This document shows positions 42,284 through 51,725 of a stretch of DNA of 64,000 nucleotides, in pieces. Position 1 is the stretch's first letter; each line of letters starts with the position of its first letter. The notes under the pieces were generated by a model. It was not told where the DNA came from and ran no database searches. It saw nothing but the letters and a program-made list of their open reading frames with translations. Origin of the DNA: Croceibacterium_B sp035470785. Lineage in GTDB: Bacteria > Pseudomonadota > Alphaproteobacteria > Sphingomonadales > Sphingomonadaceae. Location of the stretch: the NCBI GenBank assembly GCA_035470785.1, contig DATIQN010000009.1, positions 1 to 64,000 on the forward strand, read 5' to 3'. A program made the translations under genes and the position numbers.

Positions 42284-43702
42284 TCAGCTTTCCAGCTGTC
42301 TCAACAGGCTGCGCACATCGCCGTCCATGTCGGCGTCACGCTTCCTCAGGTCCTCGATCAGCCGCACCGCGTGGATGACGGTCGAATGGTCGCGGCCGCC
42401 GAACTTGCGGCCGATCTCGGGGTAGCTGCGCGGGGTGAGCACCTTGGCCAAGTACATGGCCACCTGCCGCGGACGGACCACCGCGCGGGCGCGGCGCTTG
42501 CTCGACATCTCCGACCGGTCGACGCGGTAGAACTGGCACACCGTGCGCTGGATCTCGTCGATCGTGATTCGCTTGCGGTTGGCCGAGAGGATGTCGGTCA
42601 GCTGCTCTTCGGCCAACTGCAGCGAGACCGTCTGCCCGGTCAGCTGGGCGTAGGCGATCAGCTTGTTGAGCCCGCCGACCAGCTCGCGCACGTTGCGGTT
42701 GATCGTCCGGGCGAGGAACTCGATCACGTCGGCCGGCACCTCGAGCGGGGCGAACCGGGTGAGCTTCGATTCGAGGATCGAGCGCCTGAGCTCGATATCG
42801 GCCGACTGGATGTCGGCGACGAGGCCCATCGACAGGCGCGAAAGCAGCCGCGGTTCGACCCCGTCGAGCGCCTGCGGCGCGCGGTCGGCGGCGAACACCA
42901 GCCGCTTGCCCTCGGCCAGCAGCGCGTCGATCGTGTAGAGCAGCTCTTCCTGCGCGGCGGCCTTGCCGATGATGAATTGGATATCGTCGACCAGCAGCAG
43001 GTCGAACGCGCGCAGGCGGGCCTTGAACTCCATCATCTCGTTCGAGCGCAGCGCCTGGACGAATTCGATCATGAAGCGCTCGGCGCTGCAGTAGAAGATG
43101 CGCGCGCGGGGATGGGCCTGCAGGTAGCCGTGGCCGATCGCGTGCAAGAGGTGCGTCTTGCCCTGGCCGGTCGCGGCCTTGAGGTAGAGCGGGCTGAACT
43201 GCGGGACCTCGGTCTTCGACATGCGCTCGGCGGCGTTGAACGCCAGCACGTTGGTCGATCCGGTGACGAAGGCGGCGAAGGTCAGCGACGGGTCGAGCCC
43301 GACCGAGCTGGTGAAGCCGTGCTCGCCGATCGAGGCCATCGCCATCCCGGGGACGGCGTCGTTCGCCGCGCGGTGGCCGAAGCCGTCCTGTCCGCGGAGG
43401 TCGAGGTCGCCGAGCTTGCGGCGCCCGGGGTGGACGCCGATGCGGACGTTACGCACTTCGCCGCGGGCGATCTTCCACGCCAGGCTCAGCCGATCGCTGA
43501 AGCGGTCCTGCACCCAGTTCGCCGAGAACTCGGTTGGCAGATAGAGATCGAGAGTGCCGGTGTCCTTGCAGAAACCGCCCAGCTGGATCGGCCTGATCCA
43601 CTGGCTGAACAACTGGTGCCCGAGGTCCTTGCGCAGCCCCTGGCTGATGTCCGCCCAGTCGGCGGCGAGGTCAACGGCTTCCTGGTCCTCGATTTGCCCC
43701 AC
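42284..43702 (-). CDS. dnaA: Chromosomal replication initiator DnaA
   Basis: 472 aa from the GTG at 43702. Domain I (DISQGLRKDLGHQLFSQWIRPI), a linker, then AAA+ domain: Walker A GQGKTHLLHAIG, Walker B LLLVDDIQF, and sensor 2 region. The C-terminal DNA-binding domain has RDHSTVIHAVRLIED. It binds oriC and starts replication. An ATG at 43759 would add 19 residues; the GTG better fits family length, although its ribosome site is weak. It lies downstream of rpsT on the same strand, after a strong terminator. Confidence 0.96.
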   Translation of the reverse strand: MGQIEDQEAVDLAADWADISQGLRKDLGHQLFSQWIRPIQLGGFCKDTGTLDLYLPTEFSANWVQDRFSDRLSLAWKIARGEVRNVRIGVHPGRRKLGDLDLRGQDGFGHRAANDAVPGMAMASIGEHGFTSSVGLDPSLTFAAFVTGSTNVLAFNAAERMSKTEVPQFSPLYLKAATGQGKTHLLHAIGHGYLQAHPRARIFYCSAERFMIEFVQALRSNEMMEFKARLRAFDLLLVDDIQFIIGKAAAQEELLYTIDALLAEGKRLVFAADRAPQALDGVEPRLLSRLSMGLVADIQSADIELRRSILESKLTRFAPLEVPADVIEFLARTINRNVRELVGGLNKLIAYAQLTGQTVSLQLAEEQLTDILSANRKRITIDEIQRTVCQFYRVDRSEMSSKRRARAVVRPRQVAMYLAKVLTPRSYPEIGRKFGGRDHSTVIHAVRLIEDLRKRDADMDGDVRSLLRQLES

Positions 43703-44113
43703 CTTACGGCTCTCCCCTTCGGCAGCCGGATGACCGGCGTGCGCGCCAATTCGAATCATTTCGAACCGTCCCGTCTACTGCGACCCAAACCCCCCAAGAC
43801 GACACGGTGCGCACATTGCTCCGCCCCTCGCCGGAATCCCCTTCTTGCGAAGGGCGGCGCCCGCCAAACGTCGTCTCATTGTGAGAGCCGAGGCAGTAAC
43901 TGCCGCGGCCCGTGAGTCGTTCTTAAGAAGCCCTTGCGGCTCAGGGCAAGGGTACGGCTGTAAAAAATGTGAAATATACAGGCTTGACTCGCAGCAACCC
44001 CGCGGGCGTGCGTTAAAACCGTTATATTTCAGGACTTTTTGCAGAGCACACAGCGCGAATCGCGGAGAATCCTACACTCTTTCGCGACCCGGCCCGGCGT
44101 CTCTCGCAGATGC
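43703..44113 (-). promoter_or_regulatory. dnaA upstream region
   Basis: 411 bases without a supportable gene. It contains a 13-bp palindrome GGCAGTAACTGCC (43892-43904) and the only clearly AT-rich patches nearby (43960-43980, 44012-44040). These contain an inverted pair TGAAATATA (43970-43978) and TATATTTCA (44023-44031). No exact DnaA boxes (TTATNCACA) were seen, so I do not call an origin. Confidence 0.5.
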
Positions 44114-44142
44114 AAAAAAGGCCGGCGATTTTGGCGCCGGCC
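44114..44142 (-). terminator. Intrinsic terminator of rpsT
   Basis: Read on the minus strand: GGCCGGCG, 7-nt loop, CGCCGGCC, then six Ts (plus-strand A-run 44114-44119). It lies 42 nt after the rpsT stop and separates it from dnaA. Confidence 0.92.
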
Positions 44143-44184
44143 TCGTTCCGATTTCGTTCCCTGGCGATCGCCCGGGAAAGCGAA

Positions 44185-44445
44185 TCACATGCCCGCGACT
44201 CGCTTGCTGAGGCGGCTCATTTTCCGCGCCACGGTGTTCTTGTGCATCACGCCGCGGGCGACGCCGCGAGCCAGCTCGGGCTGGGCGGCCTTGAGCGCTT
44301 CGGCCGCAGCCGACTTATCGCCTCCGGCGATCGCCGTCTCGACCTTCTTGACGAAGCTGCGGATGCGGCTGACGCGGGCGCCGTTGATTTCGGCGCGGAG
44401 ATTGTTGCGGCGGATGCGCTTCTTGGCTTGCGGCGTGTTGGCCAT
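44185..44445 (-). CDS. rpsT: 30S ribosomal protein S20
   Basis: 86 aa, MANTPQAKKRIRRNNLRAEI, the classic S20 start, ending KNTVARKMSRLSKRVAGM. AAGAGGAAC precedes the ATG. A strong intrinsic terminator follows. The leader has a GGCCG/CGGCC stem-loop about 20 nt upstream. Confidence 0.97.
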   Translation of the reverse strand: MANTPQAKKRIRRNNLRAEINGARVSRIRSFVKKVETAIAGGDKSAAAEALKAAQPELARGVARGVMHKNTVARKMSRLSKRVAGM

Positions 44446-44603
44446 GCTTGTTCCTCTTTCGGCCGCTTGGCGCGCGGCCGGCAATCGTGTGTCTGTTGAA
44501 ATTCGGCGAAACAGCTAAGGCTTCGCCGGAAAGCGGCGCCCTTAGCCGGAGGTGAGGCCATCGTCAATCTCTGGCGCGATAGAGACCTTGTCGCTTCAGC
44601 CCA

Positions 44604-44774
44604 CTACCGCGAGACCAGGTAGAGCAAGTAAGCCAGAATGGGCAACCCCACCGCGAGACCGATCGCCACCGCACGCAACTTGTAGAGCAGATTCGACAGC
44701 TTCTTGTTGCGGTACTTATCGTTGTTGCGCCGCTTTCGGCGGCGCTCAACGCGCACCTCACCGGGCTCGGCCAT
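44604..44774 (-). CDS. Small single-helix membrane protein
   Basis: 56 aa: an acidic/basic N terminus (MAEPGEVRVERRRKRRNNDK), a tyrosine- and lysine-rich stretch, then one membrane helix (AVAIGLAVGLPILAYLLYLV) and a short SR tail. The amphiphilic start and a well-formed helix argue for a real gene, positioned between mutM and rpsT on the same strand. Function unknown. Confidence 0.65.
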   Translation of the reverse strand: MAEPGEVRVERRRKRRNNDKYRNKKLSNLLYKLRAVAIGLAVGLPILAYLLYLVSR

Positions 44775-44870
44775 GCCGTGAAATTCCTCCCCATCGATCG
44801 CGGCCGCCCCCTGAGACCACGATCTTTAGCGGCGTAAACTGACGCTGGAGGGTCGTCTACCTGTCTAAAG

Positions 44871-45686
44871 TTATCGCTGGCACATTGGGCAAAACCAGGT
44901 GCTCCGCCCGCCTTGGACGATTCGGCGGATCGCACCGCCGTCGTCGCGGCGGCAGGGCTGGTTTTCCCGGTCGTAAACGTCGAAGCGCTTGGAAAAGTAG
45001 CCGAGCTGGCCGTCGGGCCGCGCGTAATCGCGCAAGCTAGAACCGCCCGCCTCGATCGCTTCGCCGAGCACTTCGCGGATCGCGCCGACCAGCCGTTCAA
45101 GAGCCGGTTTCGACACCTTGCCCGCCGGTTTCCGCGGATCGATCCGCGCGCGATATAGCGCTTCGCAAACATAGATATTGCCGAGCCCGGCGACGATGCC
45201 CTGGTCGAGAAGCAGCAGCTTCACCGCCTGGCGGCGTCCGGCGAAGGCGGCCTTGAGGTGCGCGACGGTCAGTCCCGTTCCCAGCGGTTCCGGGCCCATC
45301 GCCACGAAGGGCGGCCATTGCTCCAGCGCACCGGTCGCGACCAGATCGACGAAGCCGAAGCGGCGCGGGTCGCACAGCGCGAAGCGATGCTCGGCGGTTT
45401 CGAGCACGAGGTGATCGTGCTTGCCGATCACATCGGGGTCGACCCGCCAGCGCCCGCTCATGCCGAGATGGAACACCATCGTCAGGTCGCGATCGGTGTG
45501 GACGAGGCCGTACTTCGCCCGCCGCCCAAGCCCGGTCACGCGCGCGCCGGCTAGCTGCTGGACGAAGCCATCGGGAAACGGGAAGCGCATGTCGGGCCGG
45601 TTGAGCGCGACGTGCTCGATCCGCTCGCCGTCGAGATAGCGGGCGAGGCCGCGCACGGTGGTTTCGACTTCGGGAAGTTCGGGCAT
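44871..45686 (-). CDS. mutM: Formamidopyrimidine-DNA glycosylase
   Basis: 271 aa. MPELPEVET supplies the catalytic Pro2/Glu3 once the Met is removed. H2TH region DQGIVAGLGNIYVCEALYRA is intact and the C-terminal zinc finger has four Cys (CRRD...CPMC region). It excises 8-oxoguanine. The start at 45686 is required by the chemistry, though an in-frame ATG lies 2 codons upstream. Confidence 0.96.
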   Translation of the reverse strand: MPELPEVETTVRGLARYLDGERIEHVALNRPDMRFPFPDGFVQQLAGARVTGLGRRAKYGLVHTDRDLTMVFHLGMSGRWRVDPDVIGKHDHLVLETAEHRFALCDPRRFGFVDLVATGALEQWPPFVAMGPEPLGTGLTVAHLKAAFAGRRQAVKLLLLDQGIVAGLGNIYVCEALYRARIDPRKPAGKVSKPALERLVGAIREVLGEAIEAGGSSLRDYARPDGQLGYFSKRFDVYDRENQPCRRDDGGAIRRIVQGGRSTWFCPMCQR

Positions 45687-45760
45687 GCCCAAGCCGGTTA
45701 GACGGCAACCGCGCTTCTGTCATCGCCAAGCGACTAAACGGCCCTTATGGGCTTCGCGCC

Positions 45761-46705
45761 ATGCCTGCCGACTCCCGCCAGCTCCGCGCCTTTGCCTTGC
45801 TGGCGCTGGTGATGGTGCTGTGGGCCGGCAACTCGATCGTCGGTCGCGCGGTCCGAAACGATGTCGATCCGATGACGCTGGCCTTCGTGCGCTGGGCGGG
45901 CGCCTCGCTGATCCTGCTGCCGTTCGCACTGCGCCCCCTGCGGCGCGATTGGCCGGCAATCCGCAGGGCGTGGAAGCCTGTGCTGGTGCTCGGCCTGCTC
46001 GGCGTCGGCGCGTTCAACGCGCTGCTCTATTCGGGCCTGCGCTACACCACCGCGACCAACGGACTGTTGCTGCAGGCGGCGATCCCCGCGGCGGTCGTCC
46101 TGTTCGACAGGTGGTTCTTTGGGGTGAAAAGCCCGCTACTGCAGAACCTCGGTGTCGTGGGGTCGATCTTAGGCGTGGCGGTAATCGTGTTCGAAGGCGA
46201 TCCCGCGCGGGCGCTGCGGCTGCACTTCGGTTTCGGCGACGCGCTGATCATGGCGGCCGTGGTGGTCTGGTCGCTCTACACCGTCCTCCTGCGGCTGCGC
46301 CCCGCGATCTCGTCAACCAGCTTCGTCGCGGTGACCTTCCTGATCGGCGCGCTGGCGATGGCGCCTTTCTTCGCCCACGACCTCATCAGCGGGGAGCACA
46401 TCGCGTTCACCCCCAAGGTGCTCGGCGCGTTCGCCTATGTCGCGGTGCTGCCGTCGATCGTTTCGTACTTCATCTTCAACGCCGCCACGCAAACGGTCGG
46501 CCCCGCGCGCGCCGGCATAGCGATCACGCTGATGCCGATATTCGGCGCGTTCCTTTCAGCGGCGCTGCTCGGCGAGAAGTTGCACGCCTATCACTTTGCC
46601 GGAATGGCGCTGATCCTCGTCGGGATCACCCTGTCGCTGATGGCTCGCCGCGAGCAAGCCGGTTCTGGCGCTCCCGCGGGCGCACCGCTAGAGGACCCGC
46701 TATGA
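45761..46705 (+). CDS. EamA/DMT family transporter
   Basis: 314 aa with ten predicted membrane helices in two EamA repeats (VMVLWAGNSIVGRAV ... LRYTTATNGLLLQAAIPAAV; second half PSIVSYFIFNAATQTVGPARAGIAITLMPIFGAF). Drug/metabolite transporter family; substrate unknown. The stop overlaps the ATG of ubiE (ATGA). Confidence 0.9.
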   Translation: MPADSRQLRAFALLALVMVLWAGNSIVGRAVRNDVDPMTLAFVRWAGASLILLPFALRPLRRDWPAIRRAWKPVLVLGLLGVGAFNALLYSGLRYTTATNGLLLQAAIPAAVVLFDRWFFGVKSPLLQNLGVVGSILGVAVIVFEGDPARALRLHFGFGDALIMAAVVVWSLYTVLLRLRPAISSTSFVAVTFLIGALAMAPFFAHDLISGEHIAFTPKVLGAFAYVAVLPSIVSYFIFNAATQTVGPARAGIAITLMPIFGAFLSAALLGEKLHAYHFAGMALILVGITLSLMARREQAGSGAPAGAPLEDPL

Positions 46706-47433
46706 GCGAACAGGTTTCCTTCGGTTACGAAGAGGTTGCCCCCGAGGAGAAAACGCGCCGGGTGGGCGAGGTCTTCTCCGGCGTGGCGAAGAAGTACGAC
46801 GTGATGAACGACGCCATGTCGGGCGGCATGCACCGGCTGTGGAAGGATCGCTTCGTTCGCCGGGTGAAGCCGCAGGCGGGCGAGGCGATCCTCGACATGG
46901 CCGGCGGCACCGGCGACATCGCCTTCCGCATGGCCGATTGCGGCGCCGAGGTCACGGTGAGCGACATCAACCAGGACATGCTCGACGTGGGCATCGAGCG
47001 GGCGATGAAGCGCGGAATCGACGGCCTGGTCTGGTCGCGGCAGAACGCCGAGGCGCTGACGTTTCCGGACCGGATGTTCGACGCCTACACGATCGCCTTC
47101 GGGATCAGGAACGTGACCCACATCGACCGGGCGCTCGCCGAGGCGCACCGCGTGCTCAAGTTCGGCGGGCGGTTCTTCTGCCTCGAGTTCTCGACCACTG
47201 AATGGCCGGGCTTCAAGGAGGCCTATGACCTCTACTCACACAAGCTGGTGCCCAGGCTCGGCCAGGCGATCGCCGGCGATGCGGAAAGCTATCGCTACCT
47301 GGTCGAATCGATCCGCCGCTTCCCGCCGATGCCCGAGTTCGAGGCGATGATCCGCAAGGCCGGCTTCGCCCGCACCAGGGTCGAACCGATCATGGGCGGG
47401 CTGGTCGCCATCCATTCCGGGTGGAAAGTCTAG
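46702..47433 (+). CDS. ubiE: Ubiquinone/menaquinone biosynthesis methyltransferase UbiE
   Basis: 243 aa. KYDVMNDAMSGGMHRLWKD, the SAM motif ILDMAGGTGDIAFRM, and DAYTIAFGIRNVTHIDRAL are diagnostic. It C-methylates the quinone ring. Followed after 1 nt by ubiB, another ubiquinone gene. Confidence 0.96.
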   Translation: MSEQVSFGYEEVAPEEKTRRVGEVFSGVAKKYDVMNDAMSGGMHRLWKDRFVRRVKPQAGEAILDMAGGTGDIAFRMADCGAEVTVSDINQDMLDVGIERAMKRGIDGLVWSRQNAEALTFPDRMFDAYTIAFGIRNVTHIDRALAEAHRVLKFGGRFFCLEFSTTEWPGFKEAYDLYSHKLVPRLGQAIAGDAESYRYLVESIRRFPPMPEFEAMIRKAGFARTRVEPIMGGLVAIHSGWKV

Positions 47434-47434
47434 G

Positions 47435-48991
47435 GTGACCCGACCCTCGACGCATATCTGGCGGCTCCTCACCTGGGGCCGTACGCTGGCCAAGCACGGC
47501 GCGCTACGCGGGATCGAGCGGGATCCCAACACGCCGCAGCCGGTCAAGCGGCTGACACGGATCGCGCGCTTCGGGACGGTGCAGCCGCGCACGCCAGACT
47601 ACGCCGCCGCGTTTCAGGACATCGGCCCTGCCGCGATCAAGCTCGGCCAGTCGCTGGCCACGCGGCCCGACCTCGTCGGCGAGGAGGCGGCGCGCAACTT
47701 GCTGTCGCTGCAGGACGACTTGCCGCCCGTGCCGTTCGAGGCGATTCGAGGCGAGATCGCGCGCAGCTTCGAGGCGCCGATCGACACGATTTATGCCGAG
47801 ATTGACCCCGTTCCGGTCGGTTCGGCGTCGATCGCGCAAGTCCACCGCGCGATCACCACCGAGGGCAAGCATGTCGCGATCAAGGTGCTGCGCCCCGGCA
47901 TCCGCGAGCGACTGGCGCGTGACATCTCGACCTACGAATGGGCCGCTGCCCATCTCGAAGCGCTGGGCGGCGAGGCAACTCGGCTGCGCCCGCGGCTGAC
48001 GATCGCCAATTTCAAGCGCTGGACCAACCGCGAGCTCGACTTGCGCCGCGAGGCGGCTTCGGCCTCCGAGCTCGCCGAGGCAATGCGCGGTTTCGAGGGT
48101 TACTGCATTCCCTCGATCGACTGGGACCGGACCAACGGCCGGGTGATGACGATCGAATGGATCGACGGCATCAAGATCTCCGATGTCGAATCGCTCAAGG
48201 CCGCTGGGCACGACCTGCCCGCGCTCGCCAGCCGCCTTGTGCTGGCATTCCTGACCCAGGCGATCAGCGCCGGGTTCTTCCACGCCGACATGCACCAGGG
48301 GAACCTGTTCGTGCGCCCCGATGGGGCGATCGTGGCGATCGACTTCGGCATCATGGGACGGATCGACCGGCGCGCGCGGCAGTGGCTGGCGGAAATCCTC
48401 TACGGCCTGACCACCGGCGATTATCGCCGTGTGGCCGAGATCCACTTCGAGGCGCAATACGTGCCGAGTTATCATTCGGTCGACGAGTTCGCGACTGCGC
48501 TGCGTGCGGTGGGCGAGCCGATGCGCGGCAAGCCGGTCAGCGAGCTGTCGGTCGGGCAGATGCTCGACGGGCTGTTCGCGATAACCCGCGACTTCGACAT
48601 GCAGACCCAGCCGCACCTCTTGCTGCTGCAGAAGACGATGGTGATGGTCGAGGGCATCGCCACCCAGCTCGATCCCGAGATCAACATGTGGGACGTTTCG
48701 GCGCCTTACGTGAAGGGCTGGATTCGCGACGAGCTGGGGCCCGAAGCCGCGCTCGCCGACCGTGTCCGCACCGATGTGCAGACGCTGCTGCGCCTGCCGG
48801 CGCTGGTCCGGCGAATCGAGGAGATGTTCCCGCCGCGCGGCGGCGCGCCGGAACAGCCGCCGCTGCCCGAGATCAAGCTGATGTGGGACCAGAACGGGCT
48901 GTGGCCGCTGCGCCTGCTCGGTTATGCCGTGGCCGCGCTCGCCGGTGCGGCGCTGGTCTGGGCTGCGCTCGCTGCGAGATGGCTCGGCTGA
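47435..48991 (+). CDS. ubiB: ABC1/UbiB protein kinase-like ubiquinone biosynthesis factor
   Basis: 518 aa from a GTG start. The KxGQ motif (AAIKLGQSLATRPDLVG), the Ala-rich loop VGSASIAQVHRA, the catalytic core FFHADMHQGNLFVRPDG and DFGIMGRID are present, and the C terminus has membrane helices (LLGYAVAALAGAALVWAAL). UbiB supports ubiquinone synthesis, probably by extracting lipid intermediates. It is in an operon with ubiE. Confidence 0.95.
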   Translation: MTRPSTHIWRLLTWGRTLAKHGALRGIERDPNTPQPVKRLTRIARFGTVQPRTPDYAAAFQDIGPAAIKLGQSLATRPDLVGEEAARNLLSLQDDLPPVPFEAIRGEIARSFEAPIDTIYAEIDPVPVGSASIAQVHRAITTEGKHVAIKVLRPGIRERLARDISTYEWAAAHLEALGGEATRLRPRLTIANFKRWTNRELDLRREAASASELAEAMRGFEGYCIPSIDWDRTNGRVMTIEWIDGIKISDVESLKAAGHDLPALASRLVLAFLTQAISAGFFHADMHQGNLFVRPDGAIVAIDFGIMGRIDRRARQWLAEILYGLTTGDYRRVAEIHFEAQYVPSYHSVDEFATALRAVGEPMRGKPVSELSVGQMLDGLFAITRDFDMQTQPHLLLLQKTMVMVEGIATQLDPEINMWDVSAPYVKGWIRDELGPEAALADRVRTDVQTLLRLPALVRRIEEMFPPRGGAPEQPPLPEIKLMWDQNGLWPLRLLGYAVAALAGAALVWAALAARWLG

Positions 48992-48995
48992 GCCG

Positions 48996-50099
48996 ATGAG
49001 ACGGGGGGCGCACGCGTACGACCGCTTCGCGCAACAGCCGCCCGGCGCGGCCTGGGCCGTGCTCGTGTGCCTGGTGCTGGTCCTCGCGGCCGCGGTGTGG
49101 ACCGCGCTGCCTCCGCACCTTGTCGCTGCCCCGACCGCCAACGGCCAACCATCGTCCGCACCCTCGACGTCGGCCAAGCCGACCCGCGACCGGGACCTGG
49201 TGCTGTACGAGCGGATCGCCCAACGGGTTGCTGCCGGCGACGACTACTATGTCGCGGCGGTGCAGGAGCAGCGGGCGGGCAACTATCCGGTGCGCCCGGG
49301 CATTGCCGTCCGGCTGCCGACGCTCGCCCTGCTCGCCGCCTCGCTCGGTCCCAACGGCTTGCTCGCGCTGGCCTCGCTGCTCGGGCTTGGCACGTTGGCG
49401 GCGTGGTGGCAGCGTCTGGGCGAGGAACCCGGAGGGGCCGAGCGGCGCGTCTTCGTCATGCTGCTGCTCGTCATCGGCGCGATCGTCGGGCTCAAGCCGC
49501 AATATATCTTCGTGCACGAAGTCTGGGCCGGGCTCTTGCTCGCGCTGGGCGCCGGATTGCACCGCCCGGGCCGATGGCGCGCCGCGTGGCTGCCGATCGC
49601 GCTGGCACTCGCGATTCGCGAGCTCGCCTTGCCGTTCGTGCTGCTGCTCGCGGCGATAGCGGCCTGGCGGGGCGACCGGCGCGAGTGCGCGGCCTGGCTG
49701 GCGCTGATTGTGCTGTTCGCCGTCGGTCTCGCCTGGCACTTGCATGAGGTCGGCCGGCTTCTGTTGCCGAGCGATCGTCCTTCGCCGCCGTGGCTGGTGT
49801 TTCGCGGCCTCGGCGGGTGGACCGGCAACGTGATCGATTCGACCCTGCTCCACATGCTGCCGCATCGGCTGGCCGCGCCGCTGGCGCTGCTGCCGTTACT
49901 CGGCTGGGCGGGGTGGAAAAGCCGCCTGGGGGTCTTCTACACGCTGCTCCTGACCGGCTACGGGGTGCTGTTCATGATCGCCGGTCGCGCCAACAACTTC
50001 TACTGGGCCCTCGTGGTCACGCCCGCGTGGTTCGTCGGCTATGCTTTCGTGCCGATGGCACTCCGTTCGCTGCTTGCCAGCGCCCGCGGGATCAGGTGA
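48996..50099 (+). CDS. Multi-pass membrane protein, paralogue 1
   Basis: 367 aa. A basic N terminus, one helix (AAWAVLVCLVLVLAAAVWTAL), a periplasmic loop with YERIAQRVAAGDDYYVAAVQEQRAGNYPVRPGIAVRLPTLA, then about eight more helices. It shares order and motifs with the next gene: the YE-I-RVA-G-Y-AA-EQR loop, AIRELALPFVLLLAA and NNFYWALVVTPAWF. Layout resembles integral membrane glycosyltransferase-like proteins, but no catalytic motif is clear. Starts 4 nt after the ubiB stop. Confidence 0.75.
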   Translation: MRRGAHAYDRFAQQPPGAAWAVLVCLVLVLAAAVWTALPPHLVAAPTANGQPSSAPSTSAKPTRDRDLVLYERIAQRVAAGDDYYVAAVQEQRAGNYPVRPGIAVRLPTLALLAASLGPNGLLALASLLGLGTLAAWWQRLGEEPGGAERRVFVMLLLVIGAIVGLKPQYIFVHEVWAGLLLALGAGLHRPGRWRAAWLPIALALAIRELALPFVLLLAAIAAWRGDRRECAAWLALIVLFAVGLAWHLHEVGRLLLPSDRPSPPWLVFRGLGGWTGNVIDSTLLHMLPHRLAAPLALLPLLGWAGWKSRLGVFYTLLLTGYGVLFMIAGRANNFYWALVVTPAWFVGYAFVPMALRSLLASARGIR

Positions 50100-50109
50100 T
50101 AGCGCGCCG

Positions 50110-51237
50110 GTGAGGGCGATTCCGGACATCGTCGGCTGGTGGAGCGCGATGGAGCGGCCGTTGCAGCGGTTGCCCGCGTGGGGCGCGGCCCTGGTGCTGG
50201 CGGTCACGGTCGCGCTGTGCGTGTGGGCCGGACCGGCGGAGTACAGCTATGGCCATCACGCCGCTTCGGAAAATCAGAAGCGGCTGAAGCACGGCGCCCG
50301 GCGCGACTTCGACCTGTACGAGACGATCGACAAGCGCGTCGCCCGCGGTGAGAGCTACTGGCACGCCGCCGAGGCCGAGCAGCGCGGCAGCCGTTACCCG
50401 ACCAAGCCCTTCGTCGCCGTGCGCACGCCGATGCTGGCATGGGGCTACGTGGTCTGGGGCCTGTTAGGCTGGCGCGTGATCGCGATCGGCCTGTGGTGCG
50501 TGACGGTGGCCGGGATGATCGGGCTGCTCGCGGGCCGCAGCAAGTGGTACGAGCGGGCCGCCGCGGCCCTCCTCGCCGCGGTGTTCGGCTCGGTCGCGTT
50601 CCTGGTCAAGGTCGGCCTCAGCCACGAGATTATCGGTGGCCTGTTCGTGTCGAGCTCGCTGGTCCTGTACCGGCCGCAGCGCTGGTGGCCGGCTCTGCTC
50701 CTGGCCGCGTGCGGGCTGGCCGTGCGCGAGCTGGCGCTGCCGTTCTTGCTGCTGTGGGCGGTCTTTGCCGCCTCGCAGCGCCGCTGGCGCGAATTCGCCG
50801 CGGTGGCCGCGGTCGTCGCGCTGTTCGCTCTCGGACTGTTCCTGCATGCGCAAGCGGTTATCGCCGAGCGCCTTCCCGGCGACCTCCAGTCGCAAGGGTG
50901 GACCGGGTTGCAGGGCCTGAAATTCCCGCTTTACGGACTCATGTCGGTAACCCCGCTCGGCAGGCTATGGTGGTGGCTCGGGCCGCCGCTGGCGCTGCTG
51001 CCGCTCCTCGGCTGGGTGTCGCTCGGCGGCCGCCGGGGCCTGTTCGCGACCTTGTGGTTCGCCGGCTATCTCCTCGCAGTCTCGCTGTTTGCGCGGCAGG
51101 AGAACTTCTACTGGATGTCGCTGATGCTGCCGGCTTACGGCGCAGGGCTGGCGCTGGTTCCGCGCGCGCTGGCCGACCTTGTCAGTGCTCTTCGCCCACG
51201 GCCTCGTGCGGCAGGTGCCGGCTTGCCAGCAACGTAA
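50110..51237 (+). CDS. Multi-pass membrane protein, paralogue 2
   Basis: 375 aa from a GTG at 50110 (or an ATG at 50149). Same architecture as the previous gene: YETIDKRVARGESYWHAAEAEQRGSRYPTKPFVAVRTPMLA, VRELALPFLLLWA and ENFYWMSLMLPAYGAGLAL. The intergenic gap is 10 nt. The last 56 nt overlap the tail of the DUF4345-like gene on the other strand. Function unknown; a tandem duplication is evident. Confidence 0.75.
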   Translation: MRAIPDIVGWWSAMERPLQRLPAWGAALVLAVTVALCVWAGPAEYSYGHHAASENQKRLKHGARRDFDLYETIDKRVARGESYWHAAEAEQRGSRYPTKPFVAVRTPMLAWGYVVWGLLGWRVIAIGLWCVTVAGMIGLLAGRSKWYERAAAALLAAVFGSVAFLVKVGLSHEIIGGLFVSSSLVLYRPQRWWPALLLAACGLAVRELALPFLLLWAVFAASQRRWREFAAVAAVVALFALGLFLHAQAVIAERLPGDLQSQGWTGLQGLKFPLYGLMSVTPLGRLWWWLGPPLALLPLLGWVSLGGRRGLFATLWFAGYLLAVSLFARQENFYWMSLMLPAYGAGLALVPRALADLVSALRPRPRAAGAGLPAT

Positions 51238-51577
51238 CCGCGACAGTCGCGCCTTCGACCAGCATCGGAAGCCAGAATTCGGGTGTCGCGCCGTCGACGA
51301 CCGCGGTCACCAGCCGACCCGTGAAGGCGATCGCAAACAGCGCCGCCGGCACCAGCAGCAACTCACCGTTGCGGGTCCACGCGCCCCAGATCATGCAACC
51401 GCCGCCGACGACGAAGAACGCGGTCATGTCCGCGCGCATGACCGCCAGGCCGGGCACGCCGTCGGGCAGCAGGGCGAAGCTCGCTCCGGTGCTTTGCGGC
51501 TGGAAGAAGAAGCCGAGACCGATCAGCACGAAAGCGATGCCGCCGATCATGGCGAGCGCGGTAAGCACGAAACGCAT
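51182..51577 (-). CDS. DUF4345 family membrane protein
   Basis: 131 aa with four membrane helices (MRFVLTALAMIGGIAFVLIGLGF; DMTAFFVVGGGCMIWGAW; ELLLVPAALFAIAFTGRLV; LVEGATVAVTLLASRHL). RADMTAFF and GRLV are typical DUF4345 marks. Function unknown. GAGGAGG precedes the ATG at 51577. Tail overlaps the preceding plus-strand gene. Confidence 0.78.
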   Translation of the reverse strand: MRFVLTALAMIGGIAFVLIGLGFFFQPQSTGASFALLPDGVPGLAVMRADMTAFFVVGGGCMIWGAWTRNGELLLVPAALFAIAFTGRLVTAVVDGATPEFWLPMLVEGATVAVTLLASRHLPHEAVGEEH

Positions 51578-51725
51578 GCGGGTTCCTCCTCGTTCGGGCG
51601 CGACCATGCCCGAGCGCGCGCCGCTAGGCAAAACTTAACCATCGCAAGGCATGTCTGGCCTTGGACGGAGCGCCCGGTTAAGGTGCGTCCAGCGTATGGG
51701 ATTGCGGGAGGACACTTAGGGAAGC

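Noticed and set aside
43703..44113. Chromosomal origin next to dnaA
   Set aside because: No exact DnaA boxes were seen, and in many alphaproteobacteria oriC is not beside dnaA.
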